Shown piece after piece: positions 52,028 through 63,500 of a stretch of 64,000 nt of DNA. The notes under the pieces are model-generated. The model was not told the origin of the DNA. It saw only the letters and a program-made list of their open reading frames with translations, and ran no database searches. The stretch's first letter is position 1, and the number at the start of each line of letters is the position of its first letter. The DNA comes from Dendrocalamus latiflorus (taxonomy: Eukaryota > Streptophyta > Magnoliopsida > Poales > Poaceae): NCBI GenBank assembly GCA_017311315.1, contig CM029609.1:36640744-36704743 (forward strand), read 5' to 3'. The position numbers and the translations under genes are program-made.

Positions 52028-55000
52028 ATGATACAAACCATGCAAAAGGGGAAAAAGGTTTCATTAGTTCCAATGACACCAGAAGAAATATTCAAGGATG
52101 ATTTAGATAAGGCTGAGCGTGAGAGAAAAGAAAGAGAGATGAGCGACACCCACAACAAGGAGAACGAGAGCCACAAGCCCAAATTGAGAGAAAATAAAAA
52201 AGAGAGTGACAAGAAAAGAGTCATACAAAGAGAGTGACAAGAAAAGAGTCATACAACTAAAGGGACAGGTTCTATTAGCCACAAAGAGTGAGATGCGAGA
52301 ATTAGAAACACAATCCCAGGAGTTTTATGCACTTGTGTGTAAGAATGTTATCTTTTCCACTAATGCTTTGCCCTCTACTTTGCCCGTTTCGATTGTTTCT
52401 TTGTTGCAGGATTTCGCGGATGTTTTTCCAGATGAGATCCCAGCGGGGCTACCACCAATGCGAGGAATAGAGCACCAAATTAACTTGATCCCAGGGGCAA
52501 CCTTTCCTAACCGTCCTCCATACCGCACCAACCCTGAGGAGACAAAATAAATTCAGCGGCAAGTGCAAGAGCTTCTTGAAAAAGGGTACGTGCGTGAGAG
52601 CTTAAGTCCATGTTCTGTTCCTGTATTACTTGTGCCAAAGAAAGATGGATCATGGAGGATGTGTATAGATTGTAGAGCTATTAACAATATTAATATTCGA
52701 TATCGTCATCCTATCCCTAGGTTAGATGATATGCTTAATGAATTGAGTGGCTCTACTATTTTTTTTCTAAAGTTGACTTGCGTAGTGGTTACCACCAAAT
52801 CAGAATGAAACTAGGTGATGAATGGAAAACTGCATTTAAGACCAAATTTGAATTGTATGAGTGGTTGGTTATTCCATTTGGCCTTACTAATGCACCTAGT
52901 ACGTTTATGCGCTTAATGAATGAAGTATTGAGAGCTTTTATTGGAAATTTTGTGGTGGTTTACTTTGATGATATATTAATTTATAGCAAGGCTTTGGATG
53001 AACATTTAGAACATTTGCGCCAAGTTTTTACTGCATTGAGAGAGGCTCGCTTGTTTGGTAACCTTGATAAGTGCACATTTTGCATAGATCGAGTTGTGTT
53101 TCTTGGTTTTGTTGTGACTGCACAGGGAATTGAAGTGGATGAACAAAAGGTAGAAGCTATACGAGCATGGCCTACACCTACAACAGTCACACAAGTGCGG
53201 AGTTTTCATGGACTTGCTGGTTTCTACCGTCGATTTGTGAAGGATTTCAGCTCACACTCGCTGCCCCACTCAATGAGTTGACCAAGAAGAATGTGCCATT
53301 CAAGTGGGGAAAAGCACAAGAGGATGCCTTCAATATGCTGAAAGATAAGTTAACTAAAGCACCACTTCTACAGCTTCCTGATTTTCATAAGGCTTTCGAG
53401 ATAGAATGTGATGCTAGTGGTATTGGGATTGGAGGTGTTCTCATACAAGATAGAAAGTCCATTGCTTATTTTAGTGAAAAGCTTAGTGGTCCAACTTTAA
53501 ACTACTCAACATATGACAAATAATTATATGCCTTGGTTAGAGTATTAGAAACGTGGCAACACTATCTCTGGCCAAAAGAATTTATCATTCATTCGGATCA
53601 TGAATTACTAAAGCATATTCATAGCCAAAGTAAGTTGAACGGTAGACATGCTAAGTGGATAGAATTTATTGAGACTTTTCCATACGTTGTGAAACATAAG
53701 AAAAGAAAAGAGAATATAGTGGCTAACGCATTGTCTAGACGGTACACACTGTTATCCCAACTTGATTGTAAAATTCTTGGTTTGGAAAGTTTAAAAGAAC
53801 TATATGCTACTGATTTGGATTTTAGAGACATTTATGCTAATTGCAAGGAAGGGAGATGTTGGGATAAATATGTGCTAAATGATGGCTATTTATTTAGAGC
53901 TAACAGACTTTGTGTTCCCGCGAGTTCTGTTCGTCTTTTGTTGTTGCAGGAGGCGCATGGAGATGGTTTGATGGGACATTTTGGTATTCACAAAACTGAG
54001 GACATGTTGGCCACGCATTTCTATTGGCCAAAGATGAGGCGCGATGTTGAGCGCTATGTGGGGAGATGCACTACTTGTCAAACAGCTAAGTCTCGCTTAA
54101 ATCCATATAGTTTATATACGCCTCTTCCTATTCCAAAAGTACCTTGGGAGGATATTTCTATAGATTTTGTGCTAGGATTACCAAGGACTAAGAGGGGAAG
54201 GGACAATATTTTTGTTGTCGTTGATAGGTTTTCTAAAATGGCTTATTTTATACCTTGTCATAAGAGCGATGATGCTACCCATGTTGCTGATTTATTTTTC
54301 AGGGAAATTGTACGTTTGCATGGAGTACCGAGGACAATTGTTTCAGACCGTGACTCCAAGTTTTTAAGCCACTTTTGGAAGACGCTTTGGGGAAAGCTTG
54401 GAACGAAGTTACTATTTTCAACTACTTGTCATCCTCAAACTGACGGGCAAACCGAAGTCGTCAACCACACACTTGGTACCATGCTACGGGCTATACTCAA
54501 GAAGAATTTGAAGCTTTGGGAGGAATGCTTGCCACACATTGAATTTGCCTACAACCGGGTTGTGCATTCTACTACGAAGTTTTGTCTATTTGAGATCGTC
54601 TATGGATTCAAGCCTACTGCTCTAATTGATTTGCTACCTTTGCCACCTTCGGAAAGAGGTAATCTCGATGCTGAGAAACGTGCCGAGATGATTCATAAGA
54701 TACATGAGGCGACCAAAGTGAATATTGAGAAGATGCAAGCCCAATACAAGAAGCACGCAGATAAGGGCAAGAAGGAGATGGTTTTCGAAGCAGGCGACCT
54801 AGTTTGGTTGCATTTGCGCAAGGATCGTTTTCCAGAACGGCGCAAGTCCAAAATAATGCCGCGAGGTGATGGACCATTTAAAGTGCTTACAAAGATCAAC
54901 AACAATGCCTATAAGTTGGAGCTACCCGAGGAATATGGAGTGAGTAATACATTCAATGTTGCAGATTTATCTCCATATTTGGGAGACGAAGATGAGCCAG

Positions 55001-55089
55001 AGTCGAGGTCGACTCCTTCTCAAGAAGGGGAGAATGATGACGACATCACTAACACACATTCACCTCCAGTGGCAAACACACACCTGTAG
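52028..55089 (+). pseudogene. Gypsy element 2 pol without protease (RT, RNase H, integrase)
   Basis: After the gag zinc knuckle the sequence jumps, relative to element 1, from about EEITYD to KKVSLVPMTPEEIFK. The whole protease with its DGGS active site is missing. A perfect 28-bp duplication (52201-52256) shifts the frame. RT follows (RMCIDCRAINN, YFDDILIY) with a TAA at 52548-52550 and a frameshift near 52765. RNase H (FEIECDASGIGIGGVL) has a TAA at 53521-53523 and a frameshift near 53255. The integrase finger (HGDGLMGHFG...CTTCQTAKS), DDE core and C-terminal domain (GDGPFKVLTKINNNAYKLEL) are complete. The frame runs through the purine tract into the LTR and stops at 55087-55089. Confidence 0.88.
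52201..52256 (+). repeat. Perfect 28-bp tandem duplication in gypsy 2 pol
   Basis: Two adjacent copies of a unit beginning AGAGAGTGACAAGAAAAGAG. Because 28 is not a multiple of three it shifts the reading frame. Confidence 0.9.
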
Positions 55090-56160
55090 TTGAGTCTTCT
55101 AAAATTCAAGAGTCAGCTAGTATACAAGGTCCAATAACACGAGCGCGTGCACGTCGCCTTGGACAACAGGTGAATTCGTTTCTTGGGCAAATTAATTATT
55201 TAATTATAGAACTAATGATATTACCTAATAAATATTGTTTACTTGTTACTACATGTGAAGGAATTTTTGGAGAAGTTGTTGATCAAGATTTGGCTAAGGC
55301 CCGACTCCGATTGTGAGCGGCTGAGTCCTTTGATTGCTGACAAATACCTCTAATTCTCAACATTATGGAGGCCATCTGGTAATGTTTCAGCATGCATAAT
55401 ACATATGGATGGAAAGATAATTAAGTCTACTTTCACCTCCAACAAACGGCTTCTCATTTGGACTTCCCAATAAAGAGTTATGACTGTTTTAGTAAGGGCT
55501 GCACAGAAGACGAAAGGACACGCAAACAGGTTATTGGAATTCCCAGCATCATGAAGGCCAACCTGTAATGTTTTAGCACGCATAATATATATGTATGGAA
55601 AGATAATTAAGTCTACTTTCACCTCCAACAAACGGCTTGTCATTGGACTTCCCAATAAAAAGTTATGACTGTTTTAGTAAGGGCTACATAGAAGACGAAA
55701 GGACGCGCGAACAGGTTGTTGGATGACCTTTGGGCTGGCTTATCTTCAAGTCTTTTCTCAAGAACTTTTACACCTAACTAGGAGGGTTGTTCCTAGTATA
55801 AATACCCCTGATGTTTCTACTAAGGGTAGACTTGATTCTTGTTTGCATGATGGCTACTAGCTACTGTAAAACAATTGGGTCTCATCAATATTTCATCTTC
55901 GAGTGAAATTCTTCCACTATTGCTCTTGCGTCTTCTCTTGGATTTGCTAGAGCCGTTCTTCGTGAACAGGCCAATTGTGTTTGACACGGTTGGTAACCAA
56001 TTGAGAAGCGGTGTAGCAATTGCGAGGTTGCTGGTCACGATCGGATCGTGGTTAGCCTCCCCTTCGTCAACGTCGCAACTCAAGTTATCGGATTTTTCCT
56101 ACGACGGAAGATCGGGCCAACTCACATGCACGCATCTTAAATCGAGGTGTGTGCATATCA
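55035..56160 (+). repeat. Gypsy element 2 3' LTR
   Basis: TGATGACGACATCACTA...GTGCATATCA, preceded by the purine tract at 55022-55034 and followed by GCAAG. An extra base near 55075 breaks the pol tail that is still open in the 5' LTR copy. Confidence 0.92.
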
Positions 56161-56165
56161 GCAAG

Positions 56166-57042
56166 GGGTGCGCGGCTGCGCGCTGACTCGGCCGACGAAA
56201 AAAACAGTACAGTGTCGCTGGCGGACGAACCGTTTTTTGTGGAAACCGAAATTGAGCGTCGGCGCATCTCCTTGCTGTTGCCATTTTAACTTATGATTTT
56301 AATTTTATTTACAACGATTAGCTTTTAATCGATATATTTTTTAAAGATGAGCCCTATAAATTAACTGCATTCTATGTTATTTTAATTTTATCTATATCAA
56401 TTAAAATTATATATAAATATATCTTTTCATAATAGGTAGAAATAAAAAATTTCAACTAAAAGCCACGCCGCCGACAAAACCCAACCGATCGTTTTAGGGC
56501 AAAAGAAAAGTGAAATAAGAAGGAAAAAAAGAGAAAGAAAGAGCAAAAGGGATAGCTGTGCGTGGGCTCCACCGCTACTAGCGCACGTTGGAGGAGGAAG
56601 TATTTTCCTTTCTTGTGGCTTCTTGTTCCCTCGCCGTCCGTCGTCGTCGTTGTCTTCTTCTTCCGCTGTCGGACCCCAGCTTTCCTCGTTGCCCGTTGCC
56701 ATCCTACATCGGCCCACTACCTTGGAGCACGGCAGCATCGATCGTCCCCGTGATTTTCTCCCCGACGACGATACCAGAGGCGGTGTGCGGTGTTTCTGCA
56801 TGCTACAGGCAACCCCACATGGATGACATGCTATTTCAATCTTTGAAGCCAACAATTCGTTGGCATCAATAGGATTGCCCCTTCCGTGTTCTTTACAAAA
56901 TCACTCGCTCACCATCAAATCAAAAGAACTATGTCGGCCTTTCTCTTAGTTCTGCAGCGTTTTTTTACTTCAGATGTATCCCAGGACAGCTAACAGCCTT
57001 AGCGGCCTTCCTTTCGATGTGTTGTCATCAGCTTGGGTTCCT
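56166..57042. other. Intergenic sequence right of gypsy 2, no gene supported
   Basis: AT-rich stretch (56290-56460), then CG/TC-rich sequence (56560-56780) giving overlapping Ser/Pro-rich frames on both strands with no domain. I see nothing definite. Confidence 0.45.
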
Positions 57043-57714
57043 TCACTCCTGTACCATAGTAGTCACCATCTCCTTATACTTTAAGCTCAACAACATTTTA
57101 GCAGTCTACCTACAAAACCAGTTCCAGCAAGATTAATGAATGCTTCATTAGGAGACTATGGTGTTTTAGATTGACCAAAAGGAAAATAAGGGAGAAAATA
57201 TAGTGAGATTCAAAGCTTTTTCTTTCTACATATACAATCGTCCATCAGGATTTCACAGAAGCTGAATCTGTTATCTTGATGGTATTAATAAACCTTTTCT
57301 CCAGACCTCCATCTTAGTTATCCCTATTGAAGTACTAGTTAAGTGCCCGTACGTTGCACCGGAATTTAATAAAAAAATTCATTGTACATGTTCTAAAGCC
57401 TCAAAAGCAAGCTAAACTCATTATCATCATTCGATCATCAAAACACATCTGTCGTCGGTTTCCATATGCCTGTCGACTGTTAAGCTAGCCACTAAGAAAT
57501 GTCATTGCACCTCGCTGCTGATAGCACATTGCTGTGCACCTCACCGCCATCATGCACTTCGCCTTGTACCTCACCACCGACAACACCTGGTGTATAGTAC
57601 ATAAGTATGTGGTATGTATATTGTATTGTACATGTGCATGTGTACTGAGATATCTCCCAGACACCTTGCACCGATATCTCCCAGACACCTCACACCATCT
57701 CCTCTCTCTCAGGT
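57043..57714. repeat. Direct duplication, copy A (~670 bp)
   Basis: Starts TCACTCCTGTACCATAGTAG and ends TCTCCTCTCTCT. It is colinear with copy B, with scattered differences plus a ~35-bp segment absent here (after CCAGTTCCAG). Contains GTGCCCGTACGTTGCACCGG near 57343, a motif I associate with a common grass repeat. No coding domain. Confidence 0.85.
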
Positions 57715-58738
57715 GATATCACTCGCTCACCATCAGTGTCAACGACCGAGATGCGACCACATCGCCCTCCCGGGGTTGTCTTCTACCTCCGGCCGTCTCT
57801 CTCGGAGGAAAAACAGAGGCGGCGCCCCACTGTGGTTCAGCTTTAGCGGCGATCATCAATGGAAAAGGAGGATACATGGATGTTTATGGAAGTGAGGGGA
57901 ACCCATTTTAGGGTTTTGGAAAGCTTGGAGGTGGGTGTTGGCGGCTGGCGGCAAGAGAGAAGTTTGTGGGCCTTCAAGCTGAGCTAGGGTTTCCCAGAGG
58001 TCATTTGGCGGGGTTGGCGTTGATTTGACCATATAGGGCTCACAAGGAACACAAGAGTGGCGTTGATTTGGCTCGAGAAGCTCCCTATAGGGCTGTCTAC
58101 GGGGAGGTGTGTTTTGAGTTGGCGGTAATCTTCGCCGGCGGGATTATCGGGTAAAGCTCAAGCTCGATTGAGCTTACCTGTGTGTTAGGCATGTCAGGGA
58201 GGCGCTATGACCAAAAGCAATCGAAGCATGGCGGTTGAATGAGGGAGATCAAGTGTGCGGCTCACAGGGCTCAGGGGAAGAAGAAGGAGGAGCTGCGGTG
58301 AAGGAGAGTTCAATTAAATAGTTCTGAGGGGTAGAGGGAGTGGGGCGAAGCTTTTAGGGGAAGCAATTGAGCTTAAGCGGTGAATTGAGGCGGTCGAAAG
58401 TAGTATGGCGGTTTGGAGTGCTTGCGTGCGACGGAATGAGTTGTGGGTCAGTTGGTGCTTTGCACGAGGGAGGAGCAGGGTAGGCGGCTGACGAGTGGGA
58501 CCACTGCCGTCAGCTCGGGGTGAACCCAGGCGCGCGCACAGCTGCAAGTCAGAGCAGCGACGGTTGACGCGGGCGAAGGCGGTGGGGAGGCGCCTGCGCG
58601 TGCAGCGCCAGAAAGAAGGAGGCGGCGGAATGCCAAAAAGGGAAGGCGGGTTTTGGATCTTGCTAAATTGGGAGAGAATTGAATTCAAGCAGAAATTCAA
58701 TTAAAAATTTCAAAAGCTTGAATTTTTGGGGTGTTTCA
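57715..58738. other. GC-rich sequence between the two direct copies
   Basis: About 1 kb absent from both copies. Its 3' end reads TTTTTGGGGTGTTTCA, i.e. TGAAACACCCC on the minus strand, which could be an LTR start. Minus-strand frames (58314-58700) are Ser/Pro/Arg-rich without domains. It is possibly an LTR fragment, unproven. Confidence 0.4.
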
Positions 58739-59412
58739 TCACTCCTGTACCATAGTAGCACATCTTATACTTTAAGCTCAACAACATTTTAGCAGTCTAC
58801 CTACAAAACCAGTTACAGCAGTCGAGCATTGTGGGAAAGCAAGGCAATTGAAGCAAGATTAATGAATGCTTCATTAGGAGACTATGGTGTTTTAGATTGA
58901 CCAAAAGGAAAATAAGGGAGAAAATATAGTGAGATTCAAAGCTTTTTCTTTCTACATATACAATTGTCCATCAGGATTTCACAGAAGCTGAATCTGTTAC
59001 CTTGACGGTATTAATAAACCTCCTCTCCAGACCTCCATCTTAGTTATCCCTATTGAAGTACTAGTTGAGTATCCAAACGTTGCTACGGAATTTAATAAAA
59101 AAATTGTTGTACATGTTCTGAAGCCCGAAAGCAAGCTAAATTCATTATCATCATTCGATCATCAAAGCACATTTGTCGTCGGTTTCCATATGCCTGTCGA
59201 TTGTTAAGCTAGCCACCAAGAAATGTCGTCGCACCTCGCCGCCGATAGCACATTGCCGTGCACCTCACTGCCATCATGCACTTCGCTTTGCACCTCACCG
59301 CCGAAAACACCTGGTGTGTAGTACATGAGTATATGGTATGTATAGTGTATTGTACATGTGCATGTGTATTGAGATATCTCCCAGACACCTTGCACCGTCT
59401 CCTCTCTCTGGT
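58739..59412. repeat. Direct duplication, copy B (~675 bp)
   Basis: Same orientation and order as copy A, retaining GCAGTCGAGCATTGTGGGAA which copy A lacks. The motif near 59070 is degraded to CCAAACGTTGCTACGG. Confidence 0.85.
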
Positions 59413-60764
59413 GTGCTCCCTCGTCCAACCGCCCTCACTGTGGCCCCCTCTGCCTGCCGCCGGCCAGTTTGGACTGCCGCTATTCAGTCCTTGTCTGCAC
59501 CACTGGAAAGCCCGAGCCTCCCCATCGTCAACACCATCAGAATCGGGTCCTTGTCTTCCTCACCGCTAATATTGTCTTCGTCCTCGCTACCGGCTGCCGA
59601 CATGCGAATTCTTCCTAATTTGACCAAGTTTTAATGGTAAATATTTTCTATAGTTTCAATTGTTAAATTCACATCAAATTATTAAGGAGTGGAAATGCAG
59701 TAAAAATTAAAAGAATAATTTAAAAGATGCACTATTACTATTAGGCTAATTCCTAACCCCATGGCCTACTCTAGCCTAGTCGGGTGTGCTGGCCTATCAA
59801 GCTAGTCCGCTTCACCTGATCACGCAATGCCGCTAACCCTCCGCCACCTCCCTCTCTTTCTCACTCTCTATAGATTATGTGATGCACGCGTCATACTGCC
59901 ATAGCCCGTAGGCACTAGAACGGACAAAGTCGCAGAGAGGTTGAGAAGGCAAGCTTGGCTGTGCGATGCACACACAGCATGGGCCAGGTTGGCCTTGGTC
60001 CTCAGGATAGCAGGACGTGGAGCGCACAGAGCACGTGTCCATGGCGGACTAGAACGCATGGCACAGGCAGAGATGCCAGCATGGGAGCAGCAGCACGCAC
60101 ACCTCACCCTCGCCGTAGGCCTTGCATGTCGTCGCGACTGCCTTGGATGCGGCGTCGTCGGCATTGTCACTCGTAGGGGTCTTGAAGCCACAAAATTTTC
60201 CTCTACATATATGATGAGATAGCTTCATAGAAGAAAGCAGAAGCAGATTATATTGCTTAACATAGACATCAAGCTTAAATTTTATTCTCAGGCGCAGCAA
60301 TGATAAAAACAACAGGGGTGAGTATTTGACCACTTGACATCGAGTTGGAGTGGGTCTCTGCTACGTTCTTGGACAATAAACAGCACATAGTAACAACAAC
60401 TGGACAAGGTACAGGGCCTGTTTTGAGTGACAACAAATGTCGTTCATTAGAAAAGAAAACTGATGTCTACAACGTCAAGTTGAAATAAATATACGTTTTT
60501 TATCTGGAGTCTACCCATCCCAATTTCTTACATGGAGACAAGGAGTTATTAGAACAAAAAATTGAAAGAGATTAAAAATACCAAGAATACCATTCAAATA
60601 GCAAAAAAGTGAATAAAATTCAGAGAGAAGACAACTAATACCAGGGAAAATTAATTTGTTATGAAATCACTTATTTGAGGATGGACAAGTAATATATGGT
60701 GCTGTAATATCACAAGTGATATGTTCTACAGCTTCATTTTATTCTCTGAACATACCATTAGTCC
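59413..60764. other. Intergenic, no gene supported
   Basis: Contains CT-rich (59400-59620) and CG-mixed (59880-60190) stretches with domainless frames on both strands, then AT-rich sequence. A possible MITE-like GGGCCTGTTTTGAGTG occurs at 60415 without a partner. Confidence 0.4.
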
Positions 60765-61082
60765 TCAACTTGCTTTAGCAGCAACCACCGACAATTGCGG
60801 TGTAACCTCGGGAACCAAGTGTCCGTTCATGACATGGTTAACATGGTCAGTTTTTGCACCTACTGCCCAAAAGCTTGCTGTTTTGATGTCATCTTTCATC
60901 ATACACTTAGAGTAATCCTCATGGTTGGACACCACATTGTTCTTCCCTCTGAACTCTATTGGAAGGACTTTTGGACCAATTTTTTCTCCTGAGACTGCTT
61001 GCCATTGTAATAGGGATAAACTCAGGGGAGTTTTAGATAACCAAGACCACTTCTTTAAGTTTCTTACTTGGGGTGGTAGCAT
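60765..61082 (-). other. Unrecognised 105-codon minus-strand frame
   Basis: Translates to a mixed-composition peptide (starting MLPPQVRNLKKW, with HEDYSKCMMKDDIKTASFW in the middle). The natural residue composition makes it more exon-like than its surroundings, but I recognise no domain. It may be a terminal exon of a decayed gene together with 61760-61850. Function unknown. Confidence 0.25.
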
Positions 61083-61764
61083 AAGGCTTGAGATCTAGCA
61101 CATGGCTAAGAAAATAAAAATAGTGAAAAATAGTTGAAACTTAAAAGGTAATTGTAAGTGGCTCCTAGTTCAGGACTTGGTTTTGCTAAAATAAAACCAA
61201 AATTGAATTTCAGAAAACACCAAATACGCTAAATTTGCTCAAATACAAGTGGTACAAAGTGCTTGAACAAAATGATTCAACATTGAACTTATATCACTCT
61301 AATTTAACTTAATTGTAGATTCTTGGTTTCATTTATTTTATTGGCATGGCTTGGCAACTTATAGAGAATGATTAGAAGTTAGTGTAATTGTTGGGATGTC
61401 CTCGTCACGTCTCCTTTGATCAAAGAACAGAATGAACTAATTTCTGATCTTAAAGGCAGAAATAATAAGCTTAGTTTATTTTCCCCTTCTTTATCAAGAT
61501 GGTAGATTTTTTTTAAATTTTTTTGCTTGCCAAGGAGTGTTCAGCTGACATCTGGAAAAGAAAAGGAAACATGCACCTATACCACTTGAGGGGAAAAACA
61601 TTTAGATAATTGGTAACTCATATTTCCTTCTTATATTCATCGAACTCCATAGAATGAAAAATGTGATCATCCGTGGCTTCCAAGATTTCTGTAACTCATA
61701 AGCAACTAAACAAAAACTGGCATGTAAATGCTCCTTAGTTGATACACAATTGAGTGGATGATTT

Positions 61765-61850
61765 CAACATAATCAGGTCGTGCAGCAATGAAGACGGGCA
61801 TCCTACTCTGGTCAAGCTTGTCAGAGCCCAGAAAATTGTAAGAAAATGTT
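61765..61850 (-). pseudogene. Possible ankyrin-repeat exon fragment
   Basis: The minus strand reads LGSDKLDQSRMPVFIAARP then DYVEIIHSIV, resembling one ankyrin unit (xGxSPxxIAAxxGxxxIVxxLL). A single degenerate unit is weak evidence. No neighbouring unit or splice structure is clear. Confidence 0.25.
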
Positions 61851-62039
61851 TAGATTTTGACAAAATTCGGATGCAACTTAGCGACTTTCGAGATGTGGCC
61901 AACAATCCCTAGTTATTTTACCTTGGATAATACTGCTGAAATCCACAATTTTAACTAAACATTTCAGCAGTAGCACATCAGGAACATATCGCTAGGCCTG
62001 CAAGGGAAGGGATGATGAACTGGCCTGTTTTTTTTTTTT
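61851..62039. other. Intergenic, no gene seen
   Basis: AT-rich with a run of 19 T near 62023-62041. Confidence 0.4.
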
Positions 62040-62275
62040 TTTTGGGCTGAAGCTTATAGTTTTTTTGTTGCGGTTTGTAATTTTTGGGCTGTTCATGCGA
62101 GATATTATAGAGTACCAGAAATTCACATGTGATTTTTGTCGATATAAATAAAGTTGGTACAGTATATACTACAATTAATTAGTAAACCTTATCTTGAAAA
62201 GATACCCCGTTTAAAAGCTAGTTACTGTAGAAAAACTAAAAAGTAGCTCTTAGAAGCTGAAAAAAACTGCCCAAA
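62040..62275. mobile_element. MITE of a two-copy family (copy 2)
   Basis: Same orientation as 15413-15655, sharing GGGCTG/GGGCTAG starts, CGATATAAATAAAGTTG, GTATATACTACAAT, CCCCGTTTAAAAGCTAGTTACT and CTTAGAAGCTGAAAAA, at roughly 65% identity by eye. Confidence 0.5.
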
Positions 62276-63500
62276 GATGACCAGACTAGAGGAAACAGCT
62301 TGGACAGGTACTTAGAAGAAAAATACAATTGCAGCAGCTGTTGCTACTGCAGGGGACCTGCTTCCTTGTAGAAAGCGGACACACCTGAGAAGGCGTCGAT
62401 GTTGGGGCTAAAGCTCTGTTCAGATATTCAGAATCGCAGTGTGATGATATGCAGTGTGGCAGACTTTGGTAGCTACCAAGAATTTTTGTCATAGCTAGTA
62501 AGCTACCTTTTTTCTTAGATAAGATAGTGTTGTTACATGATTAATAAATAGACATGAAAAACAAAGACAGTCGACATAATTTATGGAATGTACCACAATG
62601 ACCCGTTTTGTTAGCCCTTCTGGGGCGTAAATGTAGCGTAAATGTAAACTTCTTATCAGTTGTAACCGATGCTACCTTGGTCGAGGGATCACACTGGATT
62701 TGTCGTTCTCACATGGGCTGATGCCGCTGTGTCAGGGTGGAGCAAGGGTTCGGAGATTTTCTCGATTTGCATGAGAAGATCTTCTTCTTAATATAAGCCC
62801 AGGGGGTTTCTTCCCCCGCAGGTCGAGTTTTTTTGTAACCGATGCTAGTTTCTCTCTCTTGAAGGCTGCACCTGCACGTATGGACTTGAAACAAGGAAAC
62901 CCAAAAATTGAGACAGCTGCAAGTACCGCCTTGAAAACCAAAAGTTGCTAGTATAACAGAAGCTACAGAGTGCAGATGATAGTCTCGTTAAGCCTTCGAG
63001 CACAGTTTCATGAAAATTGAAGCTGCAAGTTAGCTAATAAGTTAAGCTGCAATTTACCATATCAGAAGCAGGGTGTCATCGGAGTCCAAAGCATGTTTGT
63101 CATGGATGTTGTTGAGGCCATCACGCATTAGATTACTTGATAAAAAGAATAACAGGTCAGAAGAATTGATATACAAGCAAGCCTCATTTTACTGAGGAAA
63201 AAATTGTTTTGAACTGCAAACTGTGTATTGTTATAAACCCACTGGTATCAAGTATGGAATGCTAACATATAAGAGACACGACATTACATGGGAAAAGTTG
63301 AACATAAAAAGAAATACAATAAGTTTATTCACTACTGTACAACAACAAAATTTCAGAACAAAAAACTACAATTTTAGTTGTATCTAGGCAACAAAAGATG
63401 ACACATTATTAGGCTGACAATTGTACATGAAAAAATTGCTGACTTCATTCCTATCGTGAAGATTTCACCAGTCTATGCAAGAACAGCCCAGCTGCTTCCA
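62276..63500. other. Intergenic and probable 3' flank of the right-edge gene
   Basis: No supported coding region. Frames at 62286-62492 and 62709-62941 (minus) lack domains. The part adjoining 63500 probably includes the 3' UTR of the right-edge gene. Confidence 0.4.

Larger units (their letters stand above)
48428..56160 (+). mobile_element. Ty3/gypsy retrotransposon 2, TSD GCAAG, lacking protease
   Basis: GCAAG at 48423-48427 and 56161-56165 flanks two full LTRs (1,123 and 1,126 bp) that differ by roughly 45-50 positions by eye, about 4%. Internally: a primer-binding site at 49553, gag from 50602, a pol frame starting beyond a deleted protease, RT, RNase H and integrase, and a purine tract AAGAAGGGGAGAA (55022-55034) at the 3' LTR. 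Stops at 52548 and 53521 and several frameshifts make it non-autonomous. It belongs to the same lineage as gypsy element 1 (shared gag, RT and integrase wording, and LTR start). Confidence 0.92.

Noticed and set aside
58314..58700. 128-codon minus-strand frame as a host gene
   Set aside because: Low-complexity Ser/Pro/Arg translation inside an unexplained GC-rich insert with an LTR-like border.
59868..60222. Overlapping 93-107 codon frames on both strands
   Set aside because: Mutually antisense, Ala/Arg/Cys-rich, and no domain or splice context.
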